From the NCBI GenBank assembly GCA_035644395.1, contig DASQOR010000010.1, forward strand, positions 20,199-84,198: a DNA stretch of 64,000 nt, given 5' to 3'. The position numbers and the translations under genes were made by a program. The notes below the pieces were generated by a model. It made no database searches. It was not told where the DNA came from and saw nothing but the letters and a program-made list of their open reading frames with translations. This document shows, in pieces, positions 9,472 to 17,195 of the stretch; the stretch's first letter is position 1; each line of letters begins with the position of its first letter. Source of the DNA: JBGPLJ01 sp035644395 (GTDB taxonomy: Bacteria > Pseudomonadota > Gammaproteobacteria > Steroidobacterales > Steroidobacteraceae).

Positions 9472-10896
9472 TCAGCCGATCCTCGGCAGCAGACCCGCGA
9501 TTGCCCTGCGTGCGCCCGGCAGCCGCGGCACGCCCGGGTGCCACGCATGGATGATGCCGAGCAGTGGCACGCCGACGTCCCGGTCGAGCTCCACCAGCGA
9601 GCGGATGCGCCGGTCGTTGAGTTCGAGGAATACGACGGCGCCGATGCCGAGTGCCGTGCCGACGACGAGCGCGAGCGCCATGTTGAGTCCGACCTTCGGA
9701 GAGTGCGGTACGCGCGGCACGGCGGCCGCACTCAGCATGGCGACGTTCGCCCGGTTCGCGCGGCTCTCGACCTGGCTGACGACGAAGCGCTGCGACGCCG
9801 CCTCGTAGGTCTTCTGCGCGGCTTCGACGTTGCGCATCAGCACCTCGAGCTCGTTGCGGCCTTCCTTGAGGCCGAGCAGGTGCGCGCGCTGGGTCTCAAG
9901 CGCCGACGCCAGTTCATCCTCGTGCAGCCGGCTCTGGCGGCCCGCGTTGTCGTAGCCGGCGACGATCGAACGCGTCAAGCGGTAGAGTGCCGCGCGCCGG
10001 CCGCGGTTCTCGGCGAGCTGGCGCTGATACGTCGGGTGATTGACCCCGTATTGCGACGCCAGCTCGCGCAATTTCGCCTCGCCCTGCAGAATCTCCGTCT
10101 GCAGCGCCTGTACCTGTGGGGTCGCCTGCACGTCGGAGAGCTGCTCGGGCGAACCGCCGCGGGCCAGGACCTCGCGGGCCTGCTGCGCGCGCGCCCGCAG
10201 ATCGAGCCTCTGGTCCTGGGTCCGGGCGAGCTGCGAGGAGAGTTCGCCCATGCGCGTGTACTCGACATCGTAGCGCTCGTCGGCGGACACGATCCCGTGC
10301 TGGCGGTGATAGTCCGCCAGTTTCCTCTGCGCTTCCGCGAGATTGGCCCGCAGCGTCTTCAGCTGCTCGTCGAACCAGGTCGCGGCCGAACGCATCGGTT
10401 CGACGCGCAGATCCAGCACGGTCGCGACGAAGGCCTGGGCGAAGCCATTGGCCGTGGCGGCCGCCGTGCGCGCATTGCGCGAGGAAAAGCTGATGCGGAT
10501 GACGTTGCTCTGGGTGCTGTCCACCTCGAGTTTCTGCAGCAGGTTCGTCACCAGCCAATCCTCGATTCGCCCCCGCCCGCCCGCTTGCGCGTCGAAGGCG
10601 GCACGCGCCGCCGGATCCTCGGCGAGCCGCAGATCGTGCACGACCTTGCGGGCGACGCGCTCGCTCGCAAGGATGTCGGCCTGTGTCTGGATGTAGGAAA
10701 TACGGTCGCGCGCCGGTGCGAGCGCGTTGTTGAGGGATTGTTCCTGCTCCGTGTCGACCACGACCGAGGCCGTCGCCCTGTAGGTTCTCGGCAACAGCAA
10801 GCTGAGCAGGAGCGTTGCAAGGAGCGTTGCGGCCAGGACCAGGCCGAACACGCCGATGCGTGCGCGCAATGCCGCGAAGAACAGGCTGGCATTCAT
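9472..10896 (-). CDS. epsF: EpsF-type chain-length determinant (Wzz/PCP)
   Basis: A 474-residue polysaccharide co-polymerase. It has an N-terminal membrane helix (about 15-35), a Wzz domain with 'TYRATASVVVDTEQ', a long periplasmic coiled-coil section (about 165-370, with many Ala/Glu/Arg/Leu and 'QYGVNHPTYQRQLAENRGR'), and a second membrane helix near 405-425 ('VGLNMALALVVGTALGIGAVV') followed by a short cytosolic tail. The tail lacks a kinase domain, which is supplied by the separate EpsG just downstream (21 bases). It controls polymer chain length and couples synthesis to the EpsE export pore. Confidence 0.92.
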   Translation of the reverse strand: MNASLFFAALRARIGVFGLVLAATLLATLLLSLLLPRTYRATASVVVDTEQEQSLNNALAPARDRISYIQTQADILASERVARKVVHDLRLAEDPAARAAFDAQAGGRGRIEDWLVTNLLQKLEVDSTQSNVIRISFSSRNARTAAATANGFAQAFVATVLDLRVEPMRSAATWFDEQLKTLRANLAEAQRKLADYHRQHGIVSADERYDVEYTRMGELSSQLARTQDQRLDLRARAQQAREVLARGGSPEQLSDVQATPQVQALQTEILQGEAKLRELASQYGVNHPTYQRQLAENRGRRAALYRLTRSIVAGYDNAGRQSRLHEDELASALETQRAHLLGLKEGRNELEVLMRNVEAAQKTYEAASQRFVVSQVESRANRANVAMLSAAAVPRVPHSPKVGLNMALALVVGTALGIGAVVFLELNDRRIRSLVELDRDVGVPLLGIIHAWHPGVPRLPGARRAIAGLLPRIG

Positions 10897-10955
10897 GGCG
10901 ACGGGCGCCCCGAGATAGTGGCGCAGTTCACGGTGCTGGTCGTCACGGGGAGCAT

Positions 10956-11771
10956 TCAGAAAAGACTCTCGCGCACGAGGATGATGTCGTCGGCCTGGAT
11001 CCGGTCCGAAGGCGTCACCGGGATGGTGAAGAGCTTGCCGGTCGAGGAGCGGCGGTGGAGCTTCAGGCCGTGCGTCGTGCCACGGGCGGTCAGCCCGCCG
11101 CCCAGCGAGATTGCGCTCAACACGGATGCTTCGGGCTCGAGTCGATACGCTCCCGGGCGCTGCACTTCGCCCTGGATGTAGAACACCGGCGCCCGCGGCA
11201 CGAAAATCGCGTCGCCTGGCTGCAGCTCGAGGTTCTGCGACAGGTCGCCGGTCCGGTACATCTTCGGCACGTCGATCGTCCTGCGCACGGCCTGACCGTC
11301 GCGGGTCGCCATCACGACCACGGTGTCATCGCCCGTGGGATCGATGCCGCCGGCGAGCGCCAGGAGGTCGGTCAGCCGCGAGCTCGTGCCGTCCAGCGCA
11401 TAGCGCCCGGGCCGTACGACTTGCCCGAGCACTGATACCTGGCGGCTCCGCACTTCCAGGATCGACACGCTGACCTGGGGGTTGACGAGAAACTTCCCGT
11501 GCGTCAAGCGCTCCGCGATCCTGGCGCTCGCGGTCGTCGTGGTTGTGTTCGCGAGGACAATCTCGCCGACCAGGGGCAACATGATCGTGCCCTGATCGGA
11601 CAAGCGCGCCTCGGTGGTGAGATCCGGGTTCTGGAACACCGTCACGCGGATCGTATCGCCGGCGCCGAGCGACTCGTGCACGTCGGACAGGCATGGGGCC
11701 GCACTCGTCGCCACTGCGATGACGAACGCCAGTCGCACCGCCAGCCGACGCAGCGCGGCAGCTTGGCGCAT
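10956..11771 (-). CDS. epsE: EpsE-type polysaccharide export protein (OPX/Wza family)
   Basis: A 271-residue protein. The ATG at 11771 gives an N-terminal signal peptide (RR, hydrophobic 'LAFVIAVATSAAPC') before the Poly_export domain ('GAGDTIRVTVFQNPDLTTEARLSDQG'-like, about 35-110) and two SLBB-type beta-grasp repeats ('QVSVLGQVVRPGRYAL' and 'VFYIQGEVQRPGAYRL'). It forms the outer-membrane/periplasmic exit of the EPS machine. The upstream open frame to 12215 overlaps the small CTERM-like gene and is not believed. A CGGACTA motif lies about 64 bases upstream of this start on the same strand. Confidence 0.92.
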   Translation of the reverse strand: MRQAAALRRLAVRLAFVIAVATSAAPCLSDVHESLGAGDTIRVTVFQNPDLTTEARLSDQGTIMLPLVGEIVLANTTTTTASARIAERLTHGKFLVNPQVSVSILEVRSRQVSVLGQVVRPGRYALDGTSSRLTDLLALAGGIDPTGDDTVVVMATRDGQAVRRTIDVPKMYRTGDLSQNLELQPGDAIFVPRAPVFYIQGEVQRPGAYRLEPEASVLSAISLGGGLTARGTTHGLKLHRRSSTGKLFTIPVTPSDRIQADDIILVRESLF

Positions 11772-11872
11772 CGCACGCCGACGCCGTTGTCGCGGATCAT
11801 AGACAGGTGAATTCCCGGGGACGCCGCCCTCATGTAGTCCGACCGGACCATGGCAGCGATTGAACATTAGTC

Positions 11873-12133
11873 TTACTGCCAGTTCGATTTGCGTCTGACG
11901 ACGAATGCGACGGCGATCACGGCGCTGAACCAGGTCGCCCAGCCAGTGGGTTGCGGCAATTCGATCGAGGAAAGCAGGTTCGGGTGATGTGTGCCCGGCA
12001 CTCGTGACGTCGCGGGCATCGTCGGCGCAATCGAGTCGAGGTTTCCGACCCGCCCCGCTGCGGTGGAACCTGCGATCCCGATCATCGGGACCAGCAGCGT
12101 AAGCACTGCCAGCGACTTCCTGCGCGATGTCAT
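11873..12133 (-). CDS. Small secreted protein with PEP-CTERM-like sorting tail
   Basis: An 86-residue protein with two hydrophobic ends. The start 'MTSRRKSLAVLTLLVPMIG' with an Ala/Gly cleavage region is a signal peptide. The end reads 'LPQPTGWATWFSAVIAVAF' followed by V-V-R-R-K, which has the three parts of a PEP-CTERM/VPLPA-CTERM signal: Pro-rich motif, single membrane helix, basic stop. The canonical P-E-P is P-Q-P here. It is the first gene of the minus-strand EPS block, about 100 bases before epsE. Such proteins are exosortase substrates; no exosortase gene lies in this window, so the enzyme would be encoded elsewhere, perhaps beyond position 1. Function unknown. Confidence 0.6.
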   Translation of the reverse strand: MTSRRKSLAVLTLLVPMIGIAGSTAAGRVGNLDSIAPTMPATSRVPGTHHPNLLSSIELPQPTGWATWFSAVIAVAFVVRRKSNWQ

Positions 12134-12456
12134 GTCGAAAGCCTTGGGTAGGAATCGTGTTCACACGGTAGCCGCGGGCGATGACACGGGTGCAGGCCCG
12201 CACCGGGCCGGACATGCGTAGATCGGACTAACTCCGCCAGCGACGATCGCGAGCTGCGCCATCCGGCTCATTGACAGGGCCCCGGCGACTGTCGGCACGC
12301 GCAGACAGCTCGCCGGCAATTGAAACAGCGGGTTGTCGATCGGTGCCGCGGTGTTGTCGGCGCCACCCAACGATTTCAGGCTCCGAGGTCCGGCCGGCCG
12401 GGACCGCGCTTGCAAAAATTCCATCACAGCCCGGCCATTGCGAGGTCGCCCCGGCA
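12134..12456. other. Intergenic region between divergent EPS units
   Basis: No convincing gene is seen here. It should hold the promoter of the minus-strand eps block and the upstream activator sites expected for the sigma-54-type promoter at its right end. The only motif I can point to is CGGACTAACTCCG at 12224-12236, with CGGA/TCCG arms. Confidence 0.4.
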
Positions 12457-12473
12457 TTGGCATGAGCCTTGCT
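12457..12473 (+). promoter_or_regulatory. Sigma-54 (RpoN)-type promoter
   Basis: TTGGCATGAGCCTTGCT matches the -24/-12 consensus (YTGGCACGrNNNTTGCW) at all conserved positions but one. The GG lies at 12459-12460, the GC at 12471-12472 and the spacing is exact. Transcription would start near 12484, about 95 bases before the riboswitch, and read toward the lyase gene. It would need an enhancer-binding activator, which is not in this window. Confidence 0.72.
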
Positions 12474-12577
12474 AGGTACCCAGGCGTCTCTGGTCGCTAC
12501 AGAGATCACTCTTCGCGCAGACGGATTCTTGTCGCCAAGTTGTGCGGCAGCAGCGCGGCCCGCAAGGCTGCGCAGAA

Positions 12578-12660
12578 CTGTCAAGGGCAAACCCATCGAA
12601 AGGTGGGGACGCAAAGCCACCGGTCTAAGGGAGAAATCCTAGGACAGCGGGGTTGCCAGG
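12578..12660 (+). promoter_or_regulatory. Cyclic-di-GMP-I (GEMM) riboswitch aptamer
   Basis: The leader contains the conserved GEMM-I blocks in order: AGGGCAAACC, a GAAA tetraloop-type CGAAAGGTGGGGACGCAAAG segment, GCCACCGGTCTAAGG, and finally GACAGCGGGGTTGCC. The GCAAAGCC / CGGGGTTGCC pairs and the GNRA loop are those of the c-di-GMP-I class. It lies between the sigma-54-type promoter and the lyase gene (start 12854), about 190 bases before its ATG. No clear T-rich terminator follows, so the expression platform may act on translation or Rho. Whether ligand turns the gene on or off cannot be told. Confidence 0.9.
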
Positions 12661-12853
12661 GCATCCGTCGGCAGACCAATGCGGTCGCGCGCGCCGATCC
12701 AGGCAATTCTCCACAGGTCATCCGTCTTCTCGAGCGGGCCGACGGGCCGGCCACTCGACGGCTTCTGATGCTGCGCGCATTCGCGTCGCATACATCGCCC
12801 CGCTGCAGTTTGGCTTCTGTTTATTTCATTCCAGCATCGGGGGAGTAGTTCGA

Positions 12854-15205
12854 ATGGCAGACGCACCAGTTCTACGCAGATTCAGCATCTGGCCCAGTTC
12901 GCGCCGGTTCGCGCTCGCCGCGTTCGGTATCGTGCTGGCCGCGTGTGGCGGCCCGGGCAACGCCGATGCGGCGCTCGAGGCCCTCGCCGCTTCCGGCGAT
13001 GCCACGACGGCGACCGACGCGCAGTCCGCTCCGCCGGCTGCGGTCGCGATCGCGGCGTCGACTCCGTATTCCGGCGCGGCGAGCAACGTGCCGGCCACGC
13101 TGCAGGCGGCGAATTTCGATCTCGGCGGCGAGGGCGTCGCGTATCACGACAAGGTCCCGGGCAACGCGGGCGGGGCGTATCGCACCGGTGAAGACGTCGA
13201 CATCATCAGCGACGGCGCCGGCGGTTACATCGTCAACAACTTCGAGAGCGGCGAGTGGCTGACCTACAGCATATCCGTGGCAACGGCCGGTCAGTACGCG
13301 ATCGAGCTGCGTGCCAGCAGCGCATTCACCACCGGTGCTTATCACGCGGAAATCGACGGCAACAACGTGACCGGCCGGATCACCGTGCCGAACACCAGCG
13401 GCTGGGCTGCATTCCAGTGGGTTGGGCGCAAGATCGTGTCGCTGACGGCGGGTACGCACGCGTTGAAGATCGCCGCCGATCAGCAGTACTTCAATCTCAG
13501 CGCCGTCCGCGTCACGGCCGTGCCAAGCTCGACGCCCTACTCCGGTACGCCGAGCGCCGTTCCCGGTACGCTCCAGGCAGTCAATTTCGATCTCGGCGGC
13601 GAAGGCGTCGCCTATCACGACAACGTTGCTGGCAATTCAGGCGGCCAGTACCGGCCGGCGGAGAGCGTGGACATCATCAGTGACGCCGTGAGTGGTGCCT
13701 TCGTCGTCAATAATGTCGAGACCGGCGAATGGCTCGCCTATACGGTCAAGGTGGCCGCGACGGCGCAGTACAACATCGAACTGAGCGTGAGCAGCGCGCA
13801 GACGAGCGGTGCGTTTCATGTCGAGATCGACGGCACCAGCGTCACGGGACGCGTCGCAGTGCCCGCGACCGGCGGCTGGAATACCTACCAGTGGCTCGGC
13901 AAGAGCGGCGTGTCGCTCGCAGCCGGCACGCATGTGCTGAAGGTCGTGGCCGATCAGCAGTACTTCAACCTGAGCGCCATTCGCGTGACGACGGCGCCGA
14001 GCTCGAGTCCCTACGCGGGCGCAGCTTTTGCGATGCCCGGGACGCAGGCCGCGGTGAAATTCGACTGGGGCGGTGAAGGCGCCGCCTATCACGACAGAAC
14101 CCCCGGCAATGCGGGCGGTCAGTTCCGCACCGGCGAGGATGTCGATATCATCATCGACCCCGTGAGTGGCGGCTATATCGTGAACGGCTTCGATACGGGC
14201 GAATGGCTCTCGTACCTGATCAACGTCGCGGCGACGGCCGCGTACACGATTGAGCTGCGCGCGAGCAGCACCCAGGCGAACAGCGCGTTTCACGTCGAAG
14301 TTGACGGCAACGACGTGACGGGCCGCATCACCGTCCCGAACACCGGCGGCTGGAGCACGTTCCAGTGGGCCGGCAAGAGCGGCGTGCAGGTTTCAAGCGG
14401 CGCCCATGCGCTGCGCGTCGTTTCCGATCGGCAATATTTCAACCTGGACTCCATCCGGCTGACGCCGACGGTGGCCGTGCCGCTGCCCGACCCCGGCTCG
14501 CTGATTTTTTCCTGCACCTTCCCGCTGCTGCCGACGGACTGCGGTTTCGGCGAGCAGGCCAAAGCGATCGGCCGGGCAACGATCACCACGACTGCGCGCG
14601 ACGGCCTGACTGCGGTACGCCTGCGCACCCAGCCCGGCGACAGCGACGTCTTCGGCAGCGGAACCGCCGAGCGCGACGACCTCTCGATGTCGCAGGCGGC
14701 GACCGATTGCTACGAGGGTAAGGAACAATGGTGGGCGCATTCCGTGCTGTTCCCTGACGACTATGTCGTGCCGCCGACCGGCAGCACGTGGAACTGGGGA
14801 GTGATCCTCGACTTTCACCACACAGGATCCACTGGCCAGGCGAATTTCCACGTGCTGTCGTTGCCGACCGGCCTCGTGTTTCGTGGCTTCGGCGGCGCAA
14901 CGGTCGCGAACGGCCCGGGCGATCCGGGCTACTATGAGGCACCCATCGGCCCCGTCGTGAAGAACGTGTGGTACGACTTCGTCTATCACGTGAAGTGGTC
15001 CTCGGGAGCGGATGGCTACTTCGACGCCTGGGTGAACGGGGTAAAGAAGCTCTCCCACCGCGGTCCGACGCTGTACACCGGCATGGGCTGCTACCTGAAG
15101 CTCGCCAACTACCACACCCCCGTGGGACAGGCCGTATCGGTCATTCATGACCGCGTCCTGCGCGGCACGACGGCCGCGGCCGTTTCGCTGACACCGCTGC
15201 AATAG
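12854..15205 (+). CDS. Lipoprotein polysaccharide lyase with three CBM6-like modules
   Basis: A 783-residue protein. The ATG at 12854 has a GGGGGAG site 7 bases upstream and gives a lipobox ending LAAC (Cys31), so it is probably an outer-membrane lipoprotein; the longer frame upstream runs back through the riboswitch and is rejected. Residues ~69-222, ~225-382 and ~384-539 are three near-identical CBM6-like beta-sandwiches, each with 'GGEGVAYHD', 'GEWL' and 'QYFNL' motifs. Residues ~550-783 resemble the heparin-lyase-I-like polysaccharide lyase family (PF14099): 'WWAHSVLFPDDYV', 'WNWGVILDFHHTG', 'WYDFVYHVKWSS', 'LKLANYH'. Placed beside the EPS genes and under a c-di-GMP riboswitch, it likely trims or releases the cell's own polymer. 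Substrate unproven. Confidence 0.82.
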   Translation: MADAPVLRRFSIWPSSRRFALAAFGIVLAACGGPGNADAALEALAASGDATTATDAQSAPPAAVAIAASTPYSGAASNVPATLQAANFDLGGEGVAYHDKVPGNAGGAYRTGEDVDIISDGAGGYIVNNFESGEWLTYSISVATAGQYAIELRASSAFTTGAYHAEIDGNNVTGRITVPNTSGWAAFQWVGRKIVSLTAGTHALKIAADQQYFNLSAVRVTAVPSSTPYSGTPSAVPGTLQAVNFDLGGEGVAYHDNVAGNSGGQYRPAESVDIISDAVSGAFVVNNVETGEWLAYTVKVAATAQYNIELSVSSAQTSGAFHVEIDGTSVTGRVAVPATGGWNTYQWLGKSGVSLAAGTHVLKVVADQQYFNLSAIRVTTAPSSSPYAGAAFAMPGTQAAVKFDWGGEGAAYHDRTPGNAGGQFRTGEDVDIIIDPVSGGYIVNGFDTGEWLSYLINVAATAAYTIELRASSTQANSAFHVEVDGNDVTGRITVPNTGGWSTFQWAGKSGVQVSSGAHALRVVSDRQYFNLDSIRLTPTVAVPLPDPGSLIFSCTFPLLPTDCGFGEQAKAIGRATITTTARDGLTAVRLRTQPGDSDVFGSGTAERDDLSMSQAATDCYEGKEQWWAHSVLFPDDYVVPPTGSTWNWGVILDFHHTGSTGQANFHVLSLPTGLVFRGFGGATVANGPGDPGYYEAPIGPVVKNVWYDFVYHVKWSSGADGYFDAWVNGVKKLSHRGPTLYTGMGCYLKLANYHTPVGQAVSVIHDRVLRGTTAAAVSLTPLQ
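13060..14470 (+). repeat. Three tandem ~475-base coding repeats (CBM6-like modules)
   Basis: The same ~158-residue module occurs three times within the lyase gene, beginning near 13060, 13530 and 14010. The units keep long identical stretches at the protein level, such as 'GGEGVAYHD' or 'GGEGAAYHD' and 'ADQQYFNL'. Recent duplication within the gene is the simplest explanation. Confidence 0.85.
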
Positions 15206-15216
15206 CGGCCCGGTCT

Positions 15217-15249
15217 CCTCTCCCGCGGCCGACTCGGCCGCGGGAGGGG
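15217..15249 (+). terminator. Strong hairpin after the lyase gene (possible terminator)
   Basis: A perfect 12-base stem (CTCCCGCGGCCG / CGGCCGCGGGAG, 15220-15246) with a three-base loop lies 14 bases after the lyase stop codon and can be extended by a few pairs. It is followed by Gs rather than Ts, so intrinsic termination is not certain. Confidence 0.5.
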
Positions 15250-15363
15250 GGGGGTTCAATTCCGGCCCGATAAGCCGAACGGTCCATAGGCGACTCTCAT
15301 GCATGCCATCGTCATCGACTTTGATGGCGACCCCATCTGCACGGCAAGCATCGGGAGACCGTC

Positions 15364-16941
15364 ATGAAATCGAGTTCGCAGGTCGCCACGCTTCTTTTCG
15401 CCGCTTCGTCGCTGACGATGCTCGGATGTAACGCCACGGGCGCGACACCGGCCGCGGCGCAATCACTGCTGCCGTTGCCGGCCAGCCTGGTGATCACTAT
15501 TTCGGCACCGCCATCCGGGGCCGCCGTTCGTGGGCCAACCGCCGTGAATGCCGAGGTCAGCCTCGTCGGCGGCACCGGTCTCTCCGGTGTGCAGTTCAAG
15601 ATGGACGGCGGGTCGATTGGTGCCGAAGATACGTCACCGCCGTATTCCGTATCCTGGGACACGACGTCCACCAACGACGGCTGGCACACGCTGACCGCCG
15701 TCGCCCGCAATGCGCTCGGCGCCGAATTCACGTCCGATCCCATCCGCGTCACGGTCAACAACTCTCCTGCGCCGCCAGCGGCCGTCACACGCTTCGAGGA
15801 AACATCAGCCAACGTGACCTACGGCGCCGGCTGGAGTCAGCGCGGCGCGGATTGGTGGGGCTGGAGCGCAGGCGGCGCCGCCCAGGCATCGACGCCAGGT
15901 GGGCGCGCCACGTTTGCCTTCAACGGACCTTCGGCCACCTGGATCGGCTACCGCAGCGGTTACAGCGGCATCGCGCGGGTCTTTGTCGACGGAGTCCATG
16001 CGGCCGACATCGATCTGTTCGCGCGCACCGATGAGGTGAGTGTGCCCGTGTTCACGGCATCGGGCCTGAGCGACGGCCCACACACGCTGGCGATCGAGGC
16101 AACCGGAACGAAGAACGCCGAGGCGGTCGCCACCGTCGTGCTGGTCGATGCCTTCGACGTTCCGGGACTCCCGGTGTCGAGGCTTCAGGACACGGATCCG
16201 GATGCGCACTACACGGCAGGCTGGACGGCCTCGGACACCAGCAAGTCGTGGAGCAGTCGGTACGCTACGCTCACGAATGCCGCGGGAGCGCGCGCCTCGT
16301 TGACATTCGAGGGCACGTCGATCAGCTGGATCGGCTACCGCGGCCCGGAAACCGGAATTGCGAATGTGTATGTCGACGGCATCCTGGCGCGCACGGTCGA
16401 TACGTACTCGCCGAACCAGAAGGTGCAGGACTCGCTGTTCAGCGTGACCGGGCTCGCGGATGCCGCGCATACGCTGACGATCGAAGCAACCGCCCGCGCC
16501 AACCCGAGTTCAAGCGGTGCCTGGATTGCCGTCGACGCGTTCGACGTGACCCTGTCGGGGACGCGACACGAGGAGTCGGATTCCTCGGCCGTGTACACGG
16601 GCGACTGGTTCCGCGGCAATCACAATCGGGCGTGGAGCGGCGGCGTCGCCGCCGAATCGCAGACCGCCGGAGCGCGCACCGACTTCACGTTCACCGGAAA
16701 CGCGGTGCGCTGGATCGGGTTGCGCGGACCGCAAACTGGAATTGCCAATGTCTACCTGGATGGAGCGTTGCTCGGCGAAGTCGATACCCACGCTGCCAGC
16801 GAAGGCTTTCAGGACACCGTTCTCGAGCTTCAAGGCCTTGCATACGGCCAGCACACGCTGACGATCGAAGTGACGGGCCGCAAGAATCCGGCGGCGACCA
16901 ACTACTGGGTGGTCGTCGACTCCTTCGACGTCCTTCCGTAG
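15364..16941 (+). CDS. Lipoprotein with Ig-like domain and three tandem beta-sandwich modules
   Basis: A 525-residue protein with a lipobox (TMLGC, Cys22). Residues ~42-135 form a bacterial Ig-like domain ('VQFKMDGGSIGAEDTSPPYS'). Then come three ~125-residue modules (about 140-268, 270-397, 400-525), each with a 'TWIGYR' or 'RWIGLR' motif, an 'IANVYVDG' strand and a closing '(V/A)DAFDV' or '(V/D)SFDV' strand. These resemble carbohydrate-binding, F5/8-like sandwiches; no catalytic domain is visible. It lies 159 bases after the lyase gene and may bind the same polymer at the cell surface. Function inferred from context. Confidence 0.75.
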   Translation: MKSSSQVATLLFAASSLTMLGCNATGATPAAAQSLLPLPASLVITISAPPSGAAVRGPTAVNAEVSLVGGTGLSGVQFKMDGGSIGAEDTSPPYSVSWDTTSTNDGWHTLTAVARNALGAEFTSDPIRVTVNNSPAPPAAVTRFEETSANVTYGAGWSQRGADWWGWSAGGAAQASTPGGRATFAFNGPSATWIGYRSGYSGIARVFVDGVHAADIDLFARTDEVSVPVFTASGLSDGPHTLAIEATGTKNAEAVATVVLVDAFDVPGLPVSRLQDTDPDAHYTAGWTASDTSKSWSSRYATLTNAAGARASLTFEGTSISWIGYRGPETGIANVYVDGILARTVDTYSPNQKVQDSLFSVTGLADAAHTLTIEATARANPSSSGAWIAVDAFDVTLSGTRHEESDSSAVYTGDWFRGNHNRAWSGGVAAESQTAGARTDFTFTGNAVRWIGLRGPQTGIANVYLDGALLGEVDTHAASEGFQDTVLELQGLAYGQHTLTIEVTGRKNPAATNYWVVVDSFDVLP

Positions 16942-16990
16942 ATCAGCGCAGGAGCCGAAGCGCGAGACTCACGTTACGGCCGCCGCTTCG

Positions 16991-17018
16991 GGCAGGCCGG
17001 CGGATGCCGGCCTGCCCT
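16991..17018. repeat. Perfect 12-base inverted repeat (hairpin)
   Basis: GGGCAGGCCGGC / GCCGGCCTGCCC with a GGAT loop lies 50 bases after the lipoprotein stop. A second hairpin (GAGGCACTT / AAGTGCCTC, 17025-17048) follows at once. Neither has a T-run, but together they sit where transcription from both sides (lipoprotein, and the EpsA-type gene from the right) would end. Confidence 0.55.
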
Positions 17019-17195
17019 AGGGCGAGGCACTTGGGCAGAAGTGCCTCAGGTGACGCGACCGCGGCGGGGGGAGATATCGAATGAACCGCGCATCGCGCAC
17101 ATCAGATCGCCACCAGGCAAGCTAGAGGCTAGTCCCGCTGTGTGACATCGACTGACTCGGGAGCCCACGGCGCGATAGACCGTCCGGGTCATCGA

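Noticed and set aside
8767..11181. Very long plus-strand open frame (about 800 codons) across epsG, epsF and epsE
   Set aside because: It is the antisense shadow of three recognisable eps genes. GC-rich DNA leaves this opposite frame open; the protein has low complexity and no domain.
12653..12853. Upstream extension of the lyase gene to 12653
   Set aside because: It would start at the riboswitch, lacks a ribosome site and puts 67 odd residues before a proper lipoprotein signal.
17116..17195. Small gene in the gap after the EpsA-type regulator stop
   Set aside because: No start with a ribosome site and no conserved-looking product; only the CTAGTCCCG motif stands out.
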